Source: Nocardia grenadensis NBRC 108939 (GTDB lineage Bacteria; Actinomycetota; Actinomycetes; Mycobacteriales; Mycobacteriaceae). Taken from it: 64,000 bases of DNA. The stretch covers positions 147,754-211,753 of the forward strand of contig NZ_BDCJ01000001.1 of assembly GCF_001613445.1 (NCBI RefSeq), written 5' to 3'. This document shows positions 25,775 to 34,201 of the stretch, one piece after another. The position numbers were made by a program, and so were the translations under genes. Below the pieces are notes generated by a model. That model saw nothing but the letters and a program-made list of their open reading frames with translations, searched no databases and was not told the origin of the DNA. How positions within the stretch are numbered: the stretch's first letter is position 1; each line of letters opens with the position of its first letter.

Positions 25775-26877
25775 TCCATGATGACCGAACCGGGCCCCCG
25801 GGGCGAGATCGGTCGAAGTCCGAGTGTCGCCGCCGCGAGCCGGGCCCGCACGGGGCCCGGAAGTCCGAAAAAGAGCCCGGACATGGCGGTGAGCATGCCG
25901 ACCGGGTCGTCACGCCGAGAGAGATAGGCGCGTTGCAGTTCGATATCGAGGTCGAAGAACGCGTCGAAGAAACGCGGGATCTCGGTCGGCGGCAGCGCCA
26001 GCAATGCCCGCAGCCCGGCCTGCCGGAGCCGGTGGACCGCGCGCGCCGCGGCTGTCCACCCCGAGCCGCCGGCGGCAACGGACTCGGCGGCCGACAGTGT
26101 GGCCGCGACGCTGTAGCCGGTGGCGGGATGCAGATACCCACCTGCTGCGCCGAAGCGGCCGGCGCCGGGCCTGCCGCCGGCCACCGGGAAACGCACCCGC
26201 TCGACCGGTTCGTCGCCCGCCGTCGTGATGTGCCGGGCCCGCAGCCGGCGGTGCAGGCGGCGCGCGAGTTCCTCCTGAGTGAGGGCGGGTGCGCCCACCA
26301 GGCAGGTTTCCTCGTACAGCACGGAGTCGGCCCCCAGCGGTACCGCGTACAGGAACGAGGGGGGAGAATCCGGCGCGGCACCGTTGTCCGTTCGCCAGTC
26401 CATGAACAGGGCGGGGTCCGATGTGGCGTCGCGGGGCAGTTTCAGGCCGTAGGCGGTCTGCTCGGCCCGGCCCGGGCGGCGTCGCAGCCCGCGTGCGTCG
26501 ATGACCCGGCCGGCGCGCAGGATCCGGCCGCTGTGGAGTGTGACCGTGCGCCGGTCGAGTGCCACCACCCGCCCCGGCACCACTGTGGCGCCGGTGAGGT
26601 CGAGGGACTGCTGAAGCAGCCCGGTGTCCAGGACGGAGTACGCGCGCGGGATGCTGTGGTCGCGTAGGCCGTGCGCCCGCGGTCGCGCGACGGTGGCCGC
26701 GACGACGGCGCTGTCGAGCCAGGCCGGGAGTTCGTCGGACCAGGCGGCGTAGGTCGCCCGCCAGACCCGCCGCGGATTCGGGTCCACGACGAGTACGGTC
26801 ATCCCGCGGGCCAGACAGCGGTGGGCGAGCGCGCGCCCGGCCGGCCCGAGCCCGCAGATGGCGATATCGGCGCTCAC
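25771..26877 (-). CDS. crtL: Lycopene cyclase, CrtL/CrtY flavoprotein type
   Basis: A 368-residue FAD/NAD-dependent lycopene cyclase that would form beta-ionone rings. The dinucleotide fold starts DIAICGLGPAGRALAHRCLARGMTVLVVDP. The cyclase-specific region has RRVWRATYAAWSDELPAWL and later RFGAAGGYLHPATGYSVAATL (the family's G-HPATGY motif). The YEETCLVG segment holds the conserved acidic pair. It overlaps ku by 4 bases in the same direction, an unusual partner. The window also holds the unrelated split cyclase crtYc-crtYd at 57.6-58.3 kb, so this organism has two cyclase types. Confidence 0.88.
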   Translation of the reverse strand: MSADIAICGLGPAGRALAHRCLARGMTVLVVDPNPRRVWRATYAAWSDELPAWLDSAVVAATVARPRAHGLRDHSIPRAYSVLDTGLLQQSLDLTGATVVPGRVVALDRRTVTLHSGRILRAGRVIDARGLRRRPGRAEQTAYGLKLPRDATSDPALFMDWRTDNGAAPDSPPSFLYAVPLGADSVLYEETCLVGAPALTQEELARRLHRRLRARHITTAGDEPVERVRFPVAGGRPGAGRFGAAGGYLHPATGYSVAATLSAAESVAAGGSGWTAAARAVHRLRQAGLRALLALPPTEIPRFFDAFFDLDIELQRAYLSRRDDPVGMLTAMSGLFFGLPGPVRARLAAATLGLRPISPRGPGSVIME

Positions 26878-27017
26878 CGTCGGATCGAAACACGGCCGCC
26901 GCGCATCGCGCGCGCCGGGGTGGTGGTGACCGTCGCCGCTCGCCGCCGTGGCCCGGAACAGCCGCTGCGGTTACGCGTGTTACGACTGGGTGAACCGACG
27001 ACTCGGAAGGAACGTGG

Positions 27018-28517
27018 ATGACGAACGTGGAGGCGGCGCGGGCCGCACCGGATACGAGCGGTGGACGGCGTGCCTGGTTCGGTCTGGCCGTACTCCTGCT
27101 GCCGGTGCTGCTGGTTTCCATGGATATGTCGGTGTTGTTCCTGGCGTTGCCCACTCTCACCGCCGACCTGGATCCGACCGCCGCCCAGCAATTGTGGATC
27201 CTCGACATCTACGGGTTCCTCATCGCCGGTCTGCTGATCACCATGGGCAATCTGGGCGACCGCATCGGCCGCCGCAAGATCCTGCTCGCCGGTGCCACCC
27301 TGTTCGGTATCGCTTCGGCGATCGCGGCATTCGCGCCCAGCGCCGGCGTACTCATCGCGGCGCGTGCGCTGATGGGTATCGGTGGGGCGACGCTGCTGCC
27401 GTCGAGCCTGGCATTGATCTCGAATCTGTTCCGCGACCAGCGGCAGCGGTCCACCGCGATCGGTATATGGACGGCGTTCTTCGCCGGGGGTTCCGCGGTC
27501 GGGCCGATCATCGGCGGCGTGCTGCTGCATCATTTCTCATGGGGTTCGGTCTTCCTGATCAACGTTCCGGTACTGCTCGTACTGCTGTTGTTCGCCCCGG
27601 TCCTGCTACCCGAACACCGGGCGAGCGCGCTGGGCCCGCTGGATCTGCCGAGTGTGCTGCTCTCCATCGGCGGCATCCTGCCCGCGGTGTACGCGGTCAA
27701 ACACGTGGCCGAATACGGCCCGGATGTCGAGGCGCTGCTGTGCGCGCTGGTCGGCGTGGTGATACTGACCGTCTTCGTCCGACGGCAGCGCCGGCTGGCC
27801 GAACCCTTGGTCGACCTGGGTCTGTTCCGCCGGGCCCGCTTCTCCCTCGCCATCGGGTCGAGTACCGCGGCCATGATGTCACTGGCCGGACTGAGTTATC
27901 TGAGCAGTATCTGGCTGCAATCGGTGACCGGGCGTGATCCACTACAGGCGGCGCTGCTCGGGATACCGATGGCGATCACCGTTTTCGTTTTCTCGGTCAG
28001 CGGTTCCGCGGTCGGTCGCCGGCTCGGCGTGCGCTGGGCCTTCGCGCTGGCACTACTGGTGGCCGCGCTCGGCAATCTCCTGGTGCTGGGTATCGGCACA
28101 AGCGGCGGCACCGGCTGGTACCTGGCCGGATCGGCGCTGGCCGGTATCGGCTACGGGATCGTGTTCACCCTGGTATCCGAAGTGGCGGTGGCCGCGGTAC
28201 CAGCGGAACGGGCGGGATCGGCGGTCGGCATCTCCGAAACGAGTTTCGAACTCGGTAACGCGCTGGGATTGGCGCTGCTGGGTTCGCTGGCGGCGCTGGT
28301 CTTCCGTTCCGGGGGCGATTTCGCTCCCACACTGGGCGAGACGATCGAGCGGCACAACGCGGATGCCGGGTTGCTCGCGGCGGCCCGGGAGGCGTTCGTC
28401 ACCGGTGCGCATACCTCGATCTCGGTGGGTGCGGGCGTCCTGCTGGTCGTGGCGGCGATCGCAGTAGTGGTGGGGAAGGGCGGCCGCTCGGCCCCTACCG
28501 AGCCGATCGGCCCGTAG
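27018..28517 (+). CDS. MFS multidrug transporter, 14-helix DHA2 type
   Basis: A 499-residue proton-driven exporter with about 14 membrane helices. The N-terminal helix contains LLLPVLLVSMDMSVLFLALP, the loop 2-3 motif A is GNLGDRIGRRKILLAG, motif B is RALMGIGGATLLPSSLALI and motif C is AIGIWTAFFAGGSAVGPIIGG, which is the antiporter signature. EmrB/QacA- and LfrA-like pumps in actinobacteria share this layout and export dyes and drugs. GAAGGAACG lies ahead of the ATG. No regulator adjoins it, so substrate and control are open. Confidence 0.92.
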   Translation: MTNVEAARAAPDTSGGRRAWFGLAVLLLPVLLVSMDMSVLFLALPTLTADLDPTAAQQLWILDIYGFLIAGLLITMGNLGDRIGRRKILLAGATLFGIASAIAAFAPSAGVLIAARALMGIGGATLLPSSLALISNLFRDQRQRSTAIGIWTAFFAGGSAVGPIIGGVLLHHFSWGSVFLINVPVLLVLLLFAPVLLPEHRASALGPLDLPSVLLSIGGILPAVYAVKHVAEYGPDVEALLCALVGVVILTVFVRRQRRLAEPLVDLGLFRRARFSLAIGSSTAAMMSLAGLSYLSSIWLQSVTGRDPLQAALLGIPMAITVFVFSVSGSAVGRRLGVRWAFALALLVAALGNLLVLGIGTSGGTGWYLAGSALAGIGYGIVFTLVSEVAVAAVPAERAGSAVGISETSFELGNALGLALLGSLAALVFRSGGDFAPTLGETIERHNADAGLLAAAREAFVTGAHTSISVGAGVLLVVAAIAVVVGKGGRSAPTEPIGP

Positions 28518-28651
28518 GCGTACCGCAGTTGGCTGCCGGATGTGAATGCCGGCACGTTCTGCCGCGGCGTCGTCGGGGGTTGCTGCGCCGAAACCGACCT
28601 ATCCCCGCCCGTCAGGTGTCCGGCGGGTCAGCACCCGCCGGACACCCCGAA

Positions 28652-29542
28652 TCACTGCGGCGGTGTGCCGTACGGTGCGGCGGTATAGGCCTCGGCCGCG
28701 CCGACCGCCCCGCCGATGGCCGCGCCGGTGAGTATGGCAGGCGCCGCGACGAGCGTGAATGCGGTGGTCGCGGCGATTACGGGCATATACACCAGACCGG
28801 CCGGCATGAACGGTATGCCCACGACCAGGCCCACCGCCCCGCCGACCAGCGCAGCGACGCCGGCGACCGGTGACGCCACCGCACTGCCGACCGATGCGCC
28901 GACCGCCGCGGAACCCAGGGTCTGCGCCGCCATCCGGTCCGATCGGCTCCGTTCCACACCCACCGAGTCGTAGAAGGTCGCCAGCTGCGCTTCGGCCTGC
29001 GCGGCGCCGGTATTGATCTCCCGGACATCGAACGGCGGCGCATCGATGACGACATTGCCCACCCGGAGTTTGCCGGGTGGAGCCTCGATCGGCGCCACCG
29101 GCGCGACCGGCTCGGGCGCGTGCAGCTCACCCTGCGGTGCGAGGTAGGCGTAGTTCGGCACCGGGCGCGTCGCGAGGGCGGGCGCCGAGGCGGCCGGTTC
29201 CGCGATCACGGTCGGCCGCGGGCCCGTGGGCACCGCGGGCGCGGTGTGGGTGAACGGTGCCGTGGCCGCGGTGATGGTATCGGTGGCCGATCGGACCGCG
29301 ACCCGCGTGGCCTCCTGCACGGCATCGGTGGCCGTGCCCAACGGGTCCACCGCGGCGGCGATCGGGGCGCCGGGTAGCGCCGGTAGCGCGGCGGGGATCG
29401 GGGATGACGCGGGTGGAGCGGGGAGTACCTCGGCATTGGCGGTGCCGGCGCCGATCAGTGTCGCGATGAGCGGGATCGCGCCCGCCGCGACGACCGAGCC
29501 GGCAGCACGCCGGGACGGACCGGTTGCCCTGTGCTTACCCAT
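28652..29542 (-). CDS. Secreted nocardial-type protein, paralogue A
   Basis: A 296-residue exported protein without a known family name. The N-terminus MGKHRATGPSRRAAG leads a signal peptide (hydrophobic to IGAGTANA, cleavage near residue 37). A Pro/Ala-rich region follows (PAPPASSPIPAALPALPG), then a conserved block GKLRVGNVVIDAPPFDVREI and VGVERSRSDRMAAQTLGS. The last 100 residues are glycine-rich hydrophobic helices (VGASVGSAVASPVAGVAALV) that may insert into the cell envelope. It is a tandem duplicate of the gene at 29958-30851, with matching leader DNA. Role unknown. Confidence 0.75.
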   Translation of the reverse strand: MGKHRATGPSRRAAGSVVAAGAIPLIATLIGAGTANAEVLPAPPASSPIPAALPALPGAPIAAAVDPLGTATDAVQEATRVAVRSATDTITAATAPFTHTAPAVPTGPRPTVIAEPAASAPALATRPVPNYAYLAPQGELHAPEPVAPVAPIEAPPGKLRVGNVVIDAPPFDVREINTGAAQAEAQLATFYDSVGVERSRSDRMAAQTLGSAAVGASVGSAVASPVAGVAALVGGAVGLVVGIPFMPAGLVYMPVIAATTAFTLVAAPAILTGAAIGGAVGAAEAYTAAPYGTPPQ

Positions 29543-29957
29543 GGTCGCCTTTCTCCGGGAATTTGTCGGTTTGCCAGACATTCGTTCCGGAGTGCGGCGT
29601 GGATGGGTTCGGCCTGTTCAGTCGGCTTACAACAACAGGTGGTCCGGGTTTTCCGGGCTTGGGTTGATAGTTGTCCGGCGGTTCGCCGGCGTGGCCGGTG
29701 TAAGTGGCGGTATGCGGGGATCGCACGTTGGGCCGCGCGGATGATCGGCGACGCGCAGGTTCGCCCTCCGGCCACACGACAACCGCGACCGCCGGACGCG
29801 ACGTCAGCGCAGGGCCGGTCACCGTAGTCGCGGTAATCGAGGCGCCGTGGGCCGCTGGACCGGGACGCGGGACCGGTTCGTCATCCGGTTTCGCTCGGGG
29901 TTACATCGAAAGGGCCGCTGCATTCTCCGGGTGGCGACCGCCGGACCGGGCGTCCGG
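29543..29957. other. Intergenic region between secreted paralogues; duplicated leader
   Basis: No gene is evident in these 415 bases. The part next to paralogue A contains TTGCCAGA followed by a TTCG/CTCCG-type segment (29572-29598). The same pattern, TTGCCAGA with GCTCCGAA, lies at the same place ahead of paralogue B (about 30878-30900). The shared leader suggests the promoter was duplicated together with the gene. Confidence 0.45.
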
Positions 29958-30851
29958 TTACAGGGGCGGCAGCGGGCCGAACGGTTGCGTGGTGAAACCG
30001 TCGGTCGCCCCGAAGGCGGCGCCGAGCGCGGCTCCGGCGATCACGGCCGGTACTGTGACGATCCCGTAGGCAAGGGTCGCGCCGAGGACGGGGCCGACGA
30101 CGAGCCCGGTGGGGAGGAAGGGCAACCCGACCACGAACCCCGCGGCGGCGCCGAGCATCGCGAACGGAATGGCCACCGGTGCCGCGGCCGCGGCACCGAT
30201 CCCGGCACCGATCAGGCCCGAACTCATGGCCTGGGCGGCGACCCGGTCCGCCCGGCTGCGCTCGATACCGGACGAGTCCAGGAAGGCCGTCAGCTGCTCT
30301 TGGACCCGGTCGGACCCGGCATTGAGCTCTCGCGTATCGAACGGCAGGCCGATCTCGAGGTCGCCGACCCGTAGGGTGCCGGGCGACGCCTCGATCGGTG
30401 CGGCCGGGCGGGCGGCGTGCGATGCCGTTCCGGGCGCCGGGTGGTCGTCCACGAGCTCGAGGCCCGGAGTCGCCGCCGGGATCGGGCCCGCGGGCAGCAG
30501 TGCACCGGGTACCGGGTGGATGAACCGGTCGGTGGCCGCGGTGACGGTATCGGTGATCGACCGGGTGGCCTCCTGGACAGCGCCGGTGACCGCGCCGAAC
30601 GGATCCACGGCGGGGCCCGGAGCGGGCGGAAGCAGAACGGTGGGCAGCGTGGGCAGCGCCGGCAGTGCCGGGGGCGCAGCGGGCAGCGGGGGTAGCGACG
30701 GCAGTGCCGCGGGAACGGCGGGTGGGGCGGGAAGAACGTCGGCGTGGGCCGTCCCGGCGCCGATCAGTGCCGCGATGAGCGGGACGGCTCCCGCCGCGAC
30801 GACCGAGCCGGCGGCATGCCGGGAACGGACGGGTGTCCTGTGCTTACCCAT
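29958..30851 (-). CDS. Secreted nocardial-type protein, paralogue B
   Basis: A 297-residue exported protein, a diverged tandem copy of the gene at 28652-29542. It has the same order of parts: MGKHRTPVRSRHAAG, a signal peptide to IGAGTAHA, an even richer Pro/Ala/Leu stretch (PALPSLPPLPAAPPALPALP), the shared block GTLRVGDLEIGLPFDTRELN and IERSRADRVAAQAMSSG, and a Gly/Ala-rich C-terminal hydrophobic part. Identity is concentrated in the signal and in the ERSR-DR block, so that block is probably functional. It is downstream of ndh in the same direction with a 75-base gap that includes its own leader. Confidence 0.75.
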   Translation of the reverse strand: MGKHRTPVRSRHAAGSVVAAGAVPLIAALIGAGTAHADVLPAPPAVPAALPSLPPLPAAPPALPALPTLPTVLLPPAPGPAVDPFGAVTGAVQEATRSITDTVTAATDRFIHPVPGALLPAGPIPAATPGLELVDDHPAPGTASHAARPAAPIEASPGTLRVGDLEIGLPFDTRELNAGSDRVQEQLTAFLDSSGIERSRADRVAAQAMSSGLIGAGIGAAAAAPVAIPFAMLGAAAGFVVGLPFLPTGLVVGPVLGATLAYGIVTVPAVIAGAALGAAFGATDGFTTQPFGPLPPL

Positions 30852-30926
30852 AGACGCCTCTCTGGAGATGATCTGATTGCCAGATGTTAGCTCCGAAAGG
30901 GCGTTGAATCGGGGAGGTGGGCCCGG

Positions 30927-32396
30927 TCAGCCGACTTTGCGATCGCCACCCGGTTTCCCGGGGAGGCCGGCTTCGGCGGTGACGGCCGGAGTTCCGGGCG
31001 AGGGAGCCGGAGGCCGGCGCCCCGCCGCGCCGCGCACGAACTCTTCGCCCTCCTCGCTGTCGCCGTACACCGCTTCCAAGGCCAGGCGCGCGAAGATCCA
31101 CTGTTCGGTCGCCGCCATCTGGCCACGGGTACGGCCGAGGAAGGTGACGAACCACTGGATGATCGTGGTGATCCGGCTGCGGTAGCCGACCAGGTAGTAC
31201 AGGTGCAGGCCGAGCCAGGCCAGCCAGGCGATGAACCCGCCGAACTCCAGCTTGCCCACCTGGCAGACCGCGCTGAAACGCGAGATCGTCGCCATACTGC
31301 CCTTGTTGAAGTAGGAGAACGGCCTGCGTTCCTGTGCCGTCTGCTTACCGGCCAGCTCGGCCCTGATCTGCTTCGCGGCATAGGTGGCGCCCTGGATGGC
31401 GCCCTGGGCCTGGCCGGGGACGCCCGGCACCGACATCAGATCGCCGACGACGAAAACGTTCGGATGCCCTTTGACCGTGAGGTCGGGTTCCACCACGACC
31501 CGCCCGGCCCGGTCGACCTCGGTGCCGTCGGACTGGTCGGCGACCATCTTGCCCAGCGGGCTGGCCTGCACTCCGGCCGACCAGACCTTGCACGCCGATT
31601 CGATGCGGCGGCTGGTGCCGTCGGCATCCTTCACCGTGACCCCGTGCGCGTCCACGTCGGTGACCAGGGCGTTCAATTGGATCTCCACGCCCATGGACTC
31701 CAGACGCCGCTGCGCCTTACCGCCGAGTTTCGGCCCCATCGGGCCCAGCACCGCGCCCGCGCCCTCGACCAGGATCACCCGGGCGTCGCGGGGGTCGATG
31801 TTGTGGAAAGTGCCTTCCAGCGTGCGGTCGGCGAGTTCGGCGATCTGCCCGGCCAGTTCGACCCCGGTAGGCCCGGCGCCCACCACCACGAAGCTGAGCA
31901 GCCGGTCGCGCTCCTCCTGAGTCTGTGTCACCTCGGCCTGTTCGAAGGAGCCGAGGATACGACCGCGCAGTTCCAGTGCGTCGTCGATGGTCTTCATACC
32001 CGGCGCGAAGGTGGCGAAGTGGTCGTTGCCGAAATACGACTGCTGGGCCCCGGTGGCCAGGATGAGGCTGTCGTAGGGGGTGACCGTCTTTTCGCCGAGC
32101 AGCACCGAGGCGACGGTGCGCTGCGCCAGGTCGATCTCGGTCACCTCGCCCAACAGCACCCGGGCGTTCTTTTGTTTGCGGAGCACGAGCCGGGTCGCCG
32201 GTGCGATCTCGCCGACCGACAGGATACCGGTCGCGACCTGGTAGAGCAGCGGCTGGAAGAGGTGGGTGGTGGTTTTGGAGATGAGGGTGACGTCGACATC
32301 GGCGCGTTTGAGGTGCTTCGTGCCGAACAGGCCGCCGAAACCCGATCCGATGACGACGACGCGGTGCCGGCCGTTTCCAACAGGTTGCGTGCTCAT
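30927..32396 (-). CDS. ndh: Type II NADH dehydrogenase
   Basis: A 489-residue monotopic flavoenzyme that passes electrons from NADH to menaquinone without pumping protons. The FAD-binding motif is RVVVIGSGFGGLFGTKHLKR (about 12-31), the NADH-binding motif is FVVVGAGPTGVELAGQIAEL near 170-189, and the quinone-site region is HLFQPLLYQVATGILSVGEI. The C-terminal membrane-anchoring helices are in GGFIAWLAWLGLHLYYLVGY. The length and tail resemble mycobacterial Ndh. It is divergent from the P450 gene; a perfect palindrome lies 74 bases upstream of its start. Confidence 0.94.
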   Translation of the reverse strand: MSTQPVGNGRHRVVVIGSGFGGLFGTKHLKRADVDVTLISKTTTHLFQPLLYQVATGILSVGEIAPATRLVLRKQKNARVLLGEVTEIDLAQRTVASVLLGEKTVTPYDSLILATGAQQSYFGNDHFATFAPGMKTIDDALELRGRILGSFEQAEVTQTQEERDRLLSFVVVGAGPTGVELAGQIAELADRTLEGTFHNIDPRDARVILVEGAGAVLGPMGPKLGGKAQRRLESMGVEIQLNALVTDVDAHGVTVKDADGTSRRIESACKVWSAGVQASPLGKMVADQSDGTEVDRAGRVVVEPDLTVKGHPNVFVVGDLMSVPGVPGQAQGAIQGATYAAKQIRAELAGKQTAQERRPFSYFNKGSMATISRFSAVCQVGKLEFGGFIAWLAWLGLHLYYLVGYRSRITTIIQWFVTFLGRTRGQMAATEQWIFARLALEAVYGDSEEGEEFVRGAAGRRPPAPSPGTPAVTAEAGLPGKPGGDRKVG

Positions 32397-32469
32397 GGTC
32401 GCTCCTCGCCGGCGGTGGGCCCGGTGCTGCCCTGGTGATCATTTCCTGACAACGCACACGGTAGTAGCA

Positions 32470-32481
32470 GTACCCGGGTAC
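32470..32481. promoter_or_regulatory. 12-base palindrome upstream of ndh
   Basis: GTACCCGGGTAC is a perfect palindrome located 74 bases upstream of the ndh start and 168 bases from the P450 start. It could be a repressor site, but nothing else supports it. Confidence 0.35.
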
Positions 32482-32610
32482 GACACAGTCGGACGCACGT
32501 TGTTCACCCGCGGTGGTGCGGCAACTCACCACGATAGCGATTGCGACGGGATCTCGGCGGGGCGCGGGATGATACCGATTCGGTGGAATCGGCTGAGCCG
32601 TTGCAACAAA

Positions 32611-32631
32611 GACAATACGATGGGTACTGTC
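32611..32631. promoter_or_regulatory. Inverted repeat at the P450 promoter
   Basis: GACAATAC (32611-32618) and GTACTGTC (32624-32631) match at 7 of 8 bases over a 5-base spacer. TTGCAA at 32601-32606 may be a -35 box, so the repeat would cover the -10 region. The size fits a TetR-type dimer site. No regulator gene adjoins the P450. Confidence 0.5.
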
Positions 32632-32648
32632 TCTCAGGAGGTTTCGCC

Positions 32649-34133
32649 ATGGTCACCGTCGACCGTGTCGCCGCGCATCGCGCGCGTGCGCGCACCGATA
32701 CCGAGAATTCGGCGCTCATCGAGATCCCGCATCGAACTGTGGTCGACCGGCTGCTGTCGAAGGTGCCGGACCGGCAGCGGACACTGGCCACTCCGCCCCG
32801 CGGTAGCCACACCGTCGCGGTGCGCGGTGACGCGGGCCTGCCGTATGTGGGGCGTACATTCCACTACATGCGCTGGGGTCCGGCCGAACTGCTGGACAAG
32901 TACCGCCGCTTCGGCCCGGTGAACATCAACAGTTCCATGGGTATGGACCGGGTGTTCGCCGCCGGGCCCGAAGCCATCGACGAGGTGGTCGGCCGGCGCC
33001 GTCGCGACTTCGGGCAGGGCTGGGACTACTTCATCGGCCCCTTCTTTCGCCGCGGGCTGCTGCTGCTCGAATTCGACGAGCATATGTTCCACCGCCGCAT
33101 CATGCAGCAGGCGTTCACGCGGGAACGTCTGGAAGCCCACCTCGCCGAGCTGACTCCGGTGGTGCGCGCCAGTATCGGCCGCTGGGTGCCGCAAGGTGGT
33201 GGCGCGAGCCGGACCGTGCAACTGTTCCCGGCGATCAAGGAACTGGCCCTCGATATCGCGGGGGAGACCTTCATGGCGGTCGAGGTCGGTGACCGGCGCA
33301 AGGATCTCACCGACGCCTTCGTCGCCTGCACCCACGCCGGGCTGGCCCTGATGCGCCACAGTGTGCCCGGCGGGAAATGGCGCGCGGGGTTGCGTGGCCG
33401 CGCCGTGCTCGAGGAGTACTTCACCGCGATGGTGCCGGAGAAACGGCGCAGCGATGCCCCGGATTTCTTCTCGGGCCTGTGTCACGCGCGCGCCGAGGAC
33501 GGGTCGGTGTTCGGTGACGCCGACGTGGTCAACCATATGATCTTCCTGATCATGGCCGCGCACGATACGACCACGACCACCGCCACGGCCGTAGCCTACT
33601 ACCTGGGCAAACACCCGGAATGGCAGGAGAAGGTGCGCGCGGAGGTGCGGGCGCTGGATCTGGACAACCAGTCTCCGACGATCGCCGATCTGGACACTTT
33701 GCGCACGCTGGATCTCGTGGTGAAAGAGAGTCTGCGCCTTATGCCGCCGGTGCCCGGGATGGTGCGCCGTGCGGTGCGCGATACCGAGATCCTCGGCCAC
33801 TATATCCCCGCCGGAACTCCGGTGGACCTCGGCTACCAGGTGAACCATCTGCTCGAGGAGCTGTGGACCGATCCCGAGGTCTTCGATCCGCTACGGTTCT
33901 CCGAGGAGCGGCGCGAGGACAAATCGCACCGGCTGGCCTGGATGCCGTTCGGCGCCGGTTCGCACAAGTGCATCGGGATGCATTTCGGCACCTTCGAGGT
34001 CAAGACGATCATCTCGGCGCTCGTCCGCGATTACGAGTGGAGTTTCCCGGATACCTATCGCATGCCCTGGGGCTTCACCACCATCCCGTTCCCCCGCGAC
34101 GATGCCCCGATGCGGTTGCGCCGGCTCGAGTGA
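32649..34133 (+). CDS. Cytochrome P450, CYP136-like
   Basis: A 494-residue P450 monooxygenase. The oxygen-binding I helix is MIFLIMAAHDTTTTT, the K-helix ExxR is KESLRLMP, and the haem-cysteine loop is MPFGAGSHKCIGMHFG (Cys near residue 442). The segment IGPFFRRGLLLLEFDEHMFH followed by RRIMQQAF closely recalls M. tuberculosis CYP136 (Rv3059), an orphan P450. I start at ATG 32649, with AGGAGG seven bases ahead; the frame is open further upstream but has no family similarity. No ferredoxin or reductase gene is adjacent. The substrate is unknown, probably lipid or terpenoid. Confidence 0.92.
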   Translation: MVTVDRVAAHRARARTDTENSALIEIPHRTVVDRLLSKVPDRQRTLATPPRGSHTVAVRGDAGLPYVGRTFHYMRWGPAELLDKYRRFGPVNINSSMGMDRVFAAGPEAIDEVVGRRRRDFGQGWDYFIGPFFRRGLLLLEFDEHMFHRRIMQQAFTRERLEAHLAELTPVVRASIGRWVPQGGGASRTVQLFPAIKELALDIAGETFMAVEVGDRRKDLTDAFVACTHAGLALMRHSVPGGKWRAGLRGRAVLEEYFTAMVPEKRRSDAPDFFSGLCHARAEDGSVFGDADVVNHMIFLIMAAHDTTTTTATAVAYYLGKHPEWQEKVRAEVRALDLDNQSPTIADLDTLRTLDLVVKESLRLMPPVPGMVRRAVRDTEILGHYIPAGTPVDLGYQVNHLLEELWTDPEVFDPLRFSEERREDKSHRLAWMPFGAGSHKCIGMHFGTFEVKTIISALVRDYEWSFPDTYRMPWGFTTIPFPRDDAPMRLRRLE

Positions 34134-34150
34134 GACATCACTCGAAAACG

Positions 34151-34185
34151 ACTCCGGGCCCCCGTCGCGCAACGGGGCCCGGAGT
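34151..34185. terminator. Strong hairpin between convergent P450 and beta-lactamase-like genes
   Basis: The left arm ACTCCGGGCCCCCGT (34151-34165) pairs with ACGGGGCCCGGAGT (34172-34185), leaving one bulged C and a 6-base loop. It starts 17 bases after the P450 stop and ends 16 bases before the end of the convergent gene, so it can serve both. Confidence 0.75.
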
Positions 34186-34201
34186 ACGCCGGTCGCGGTG
34201 A

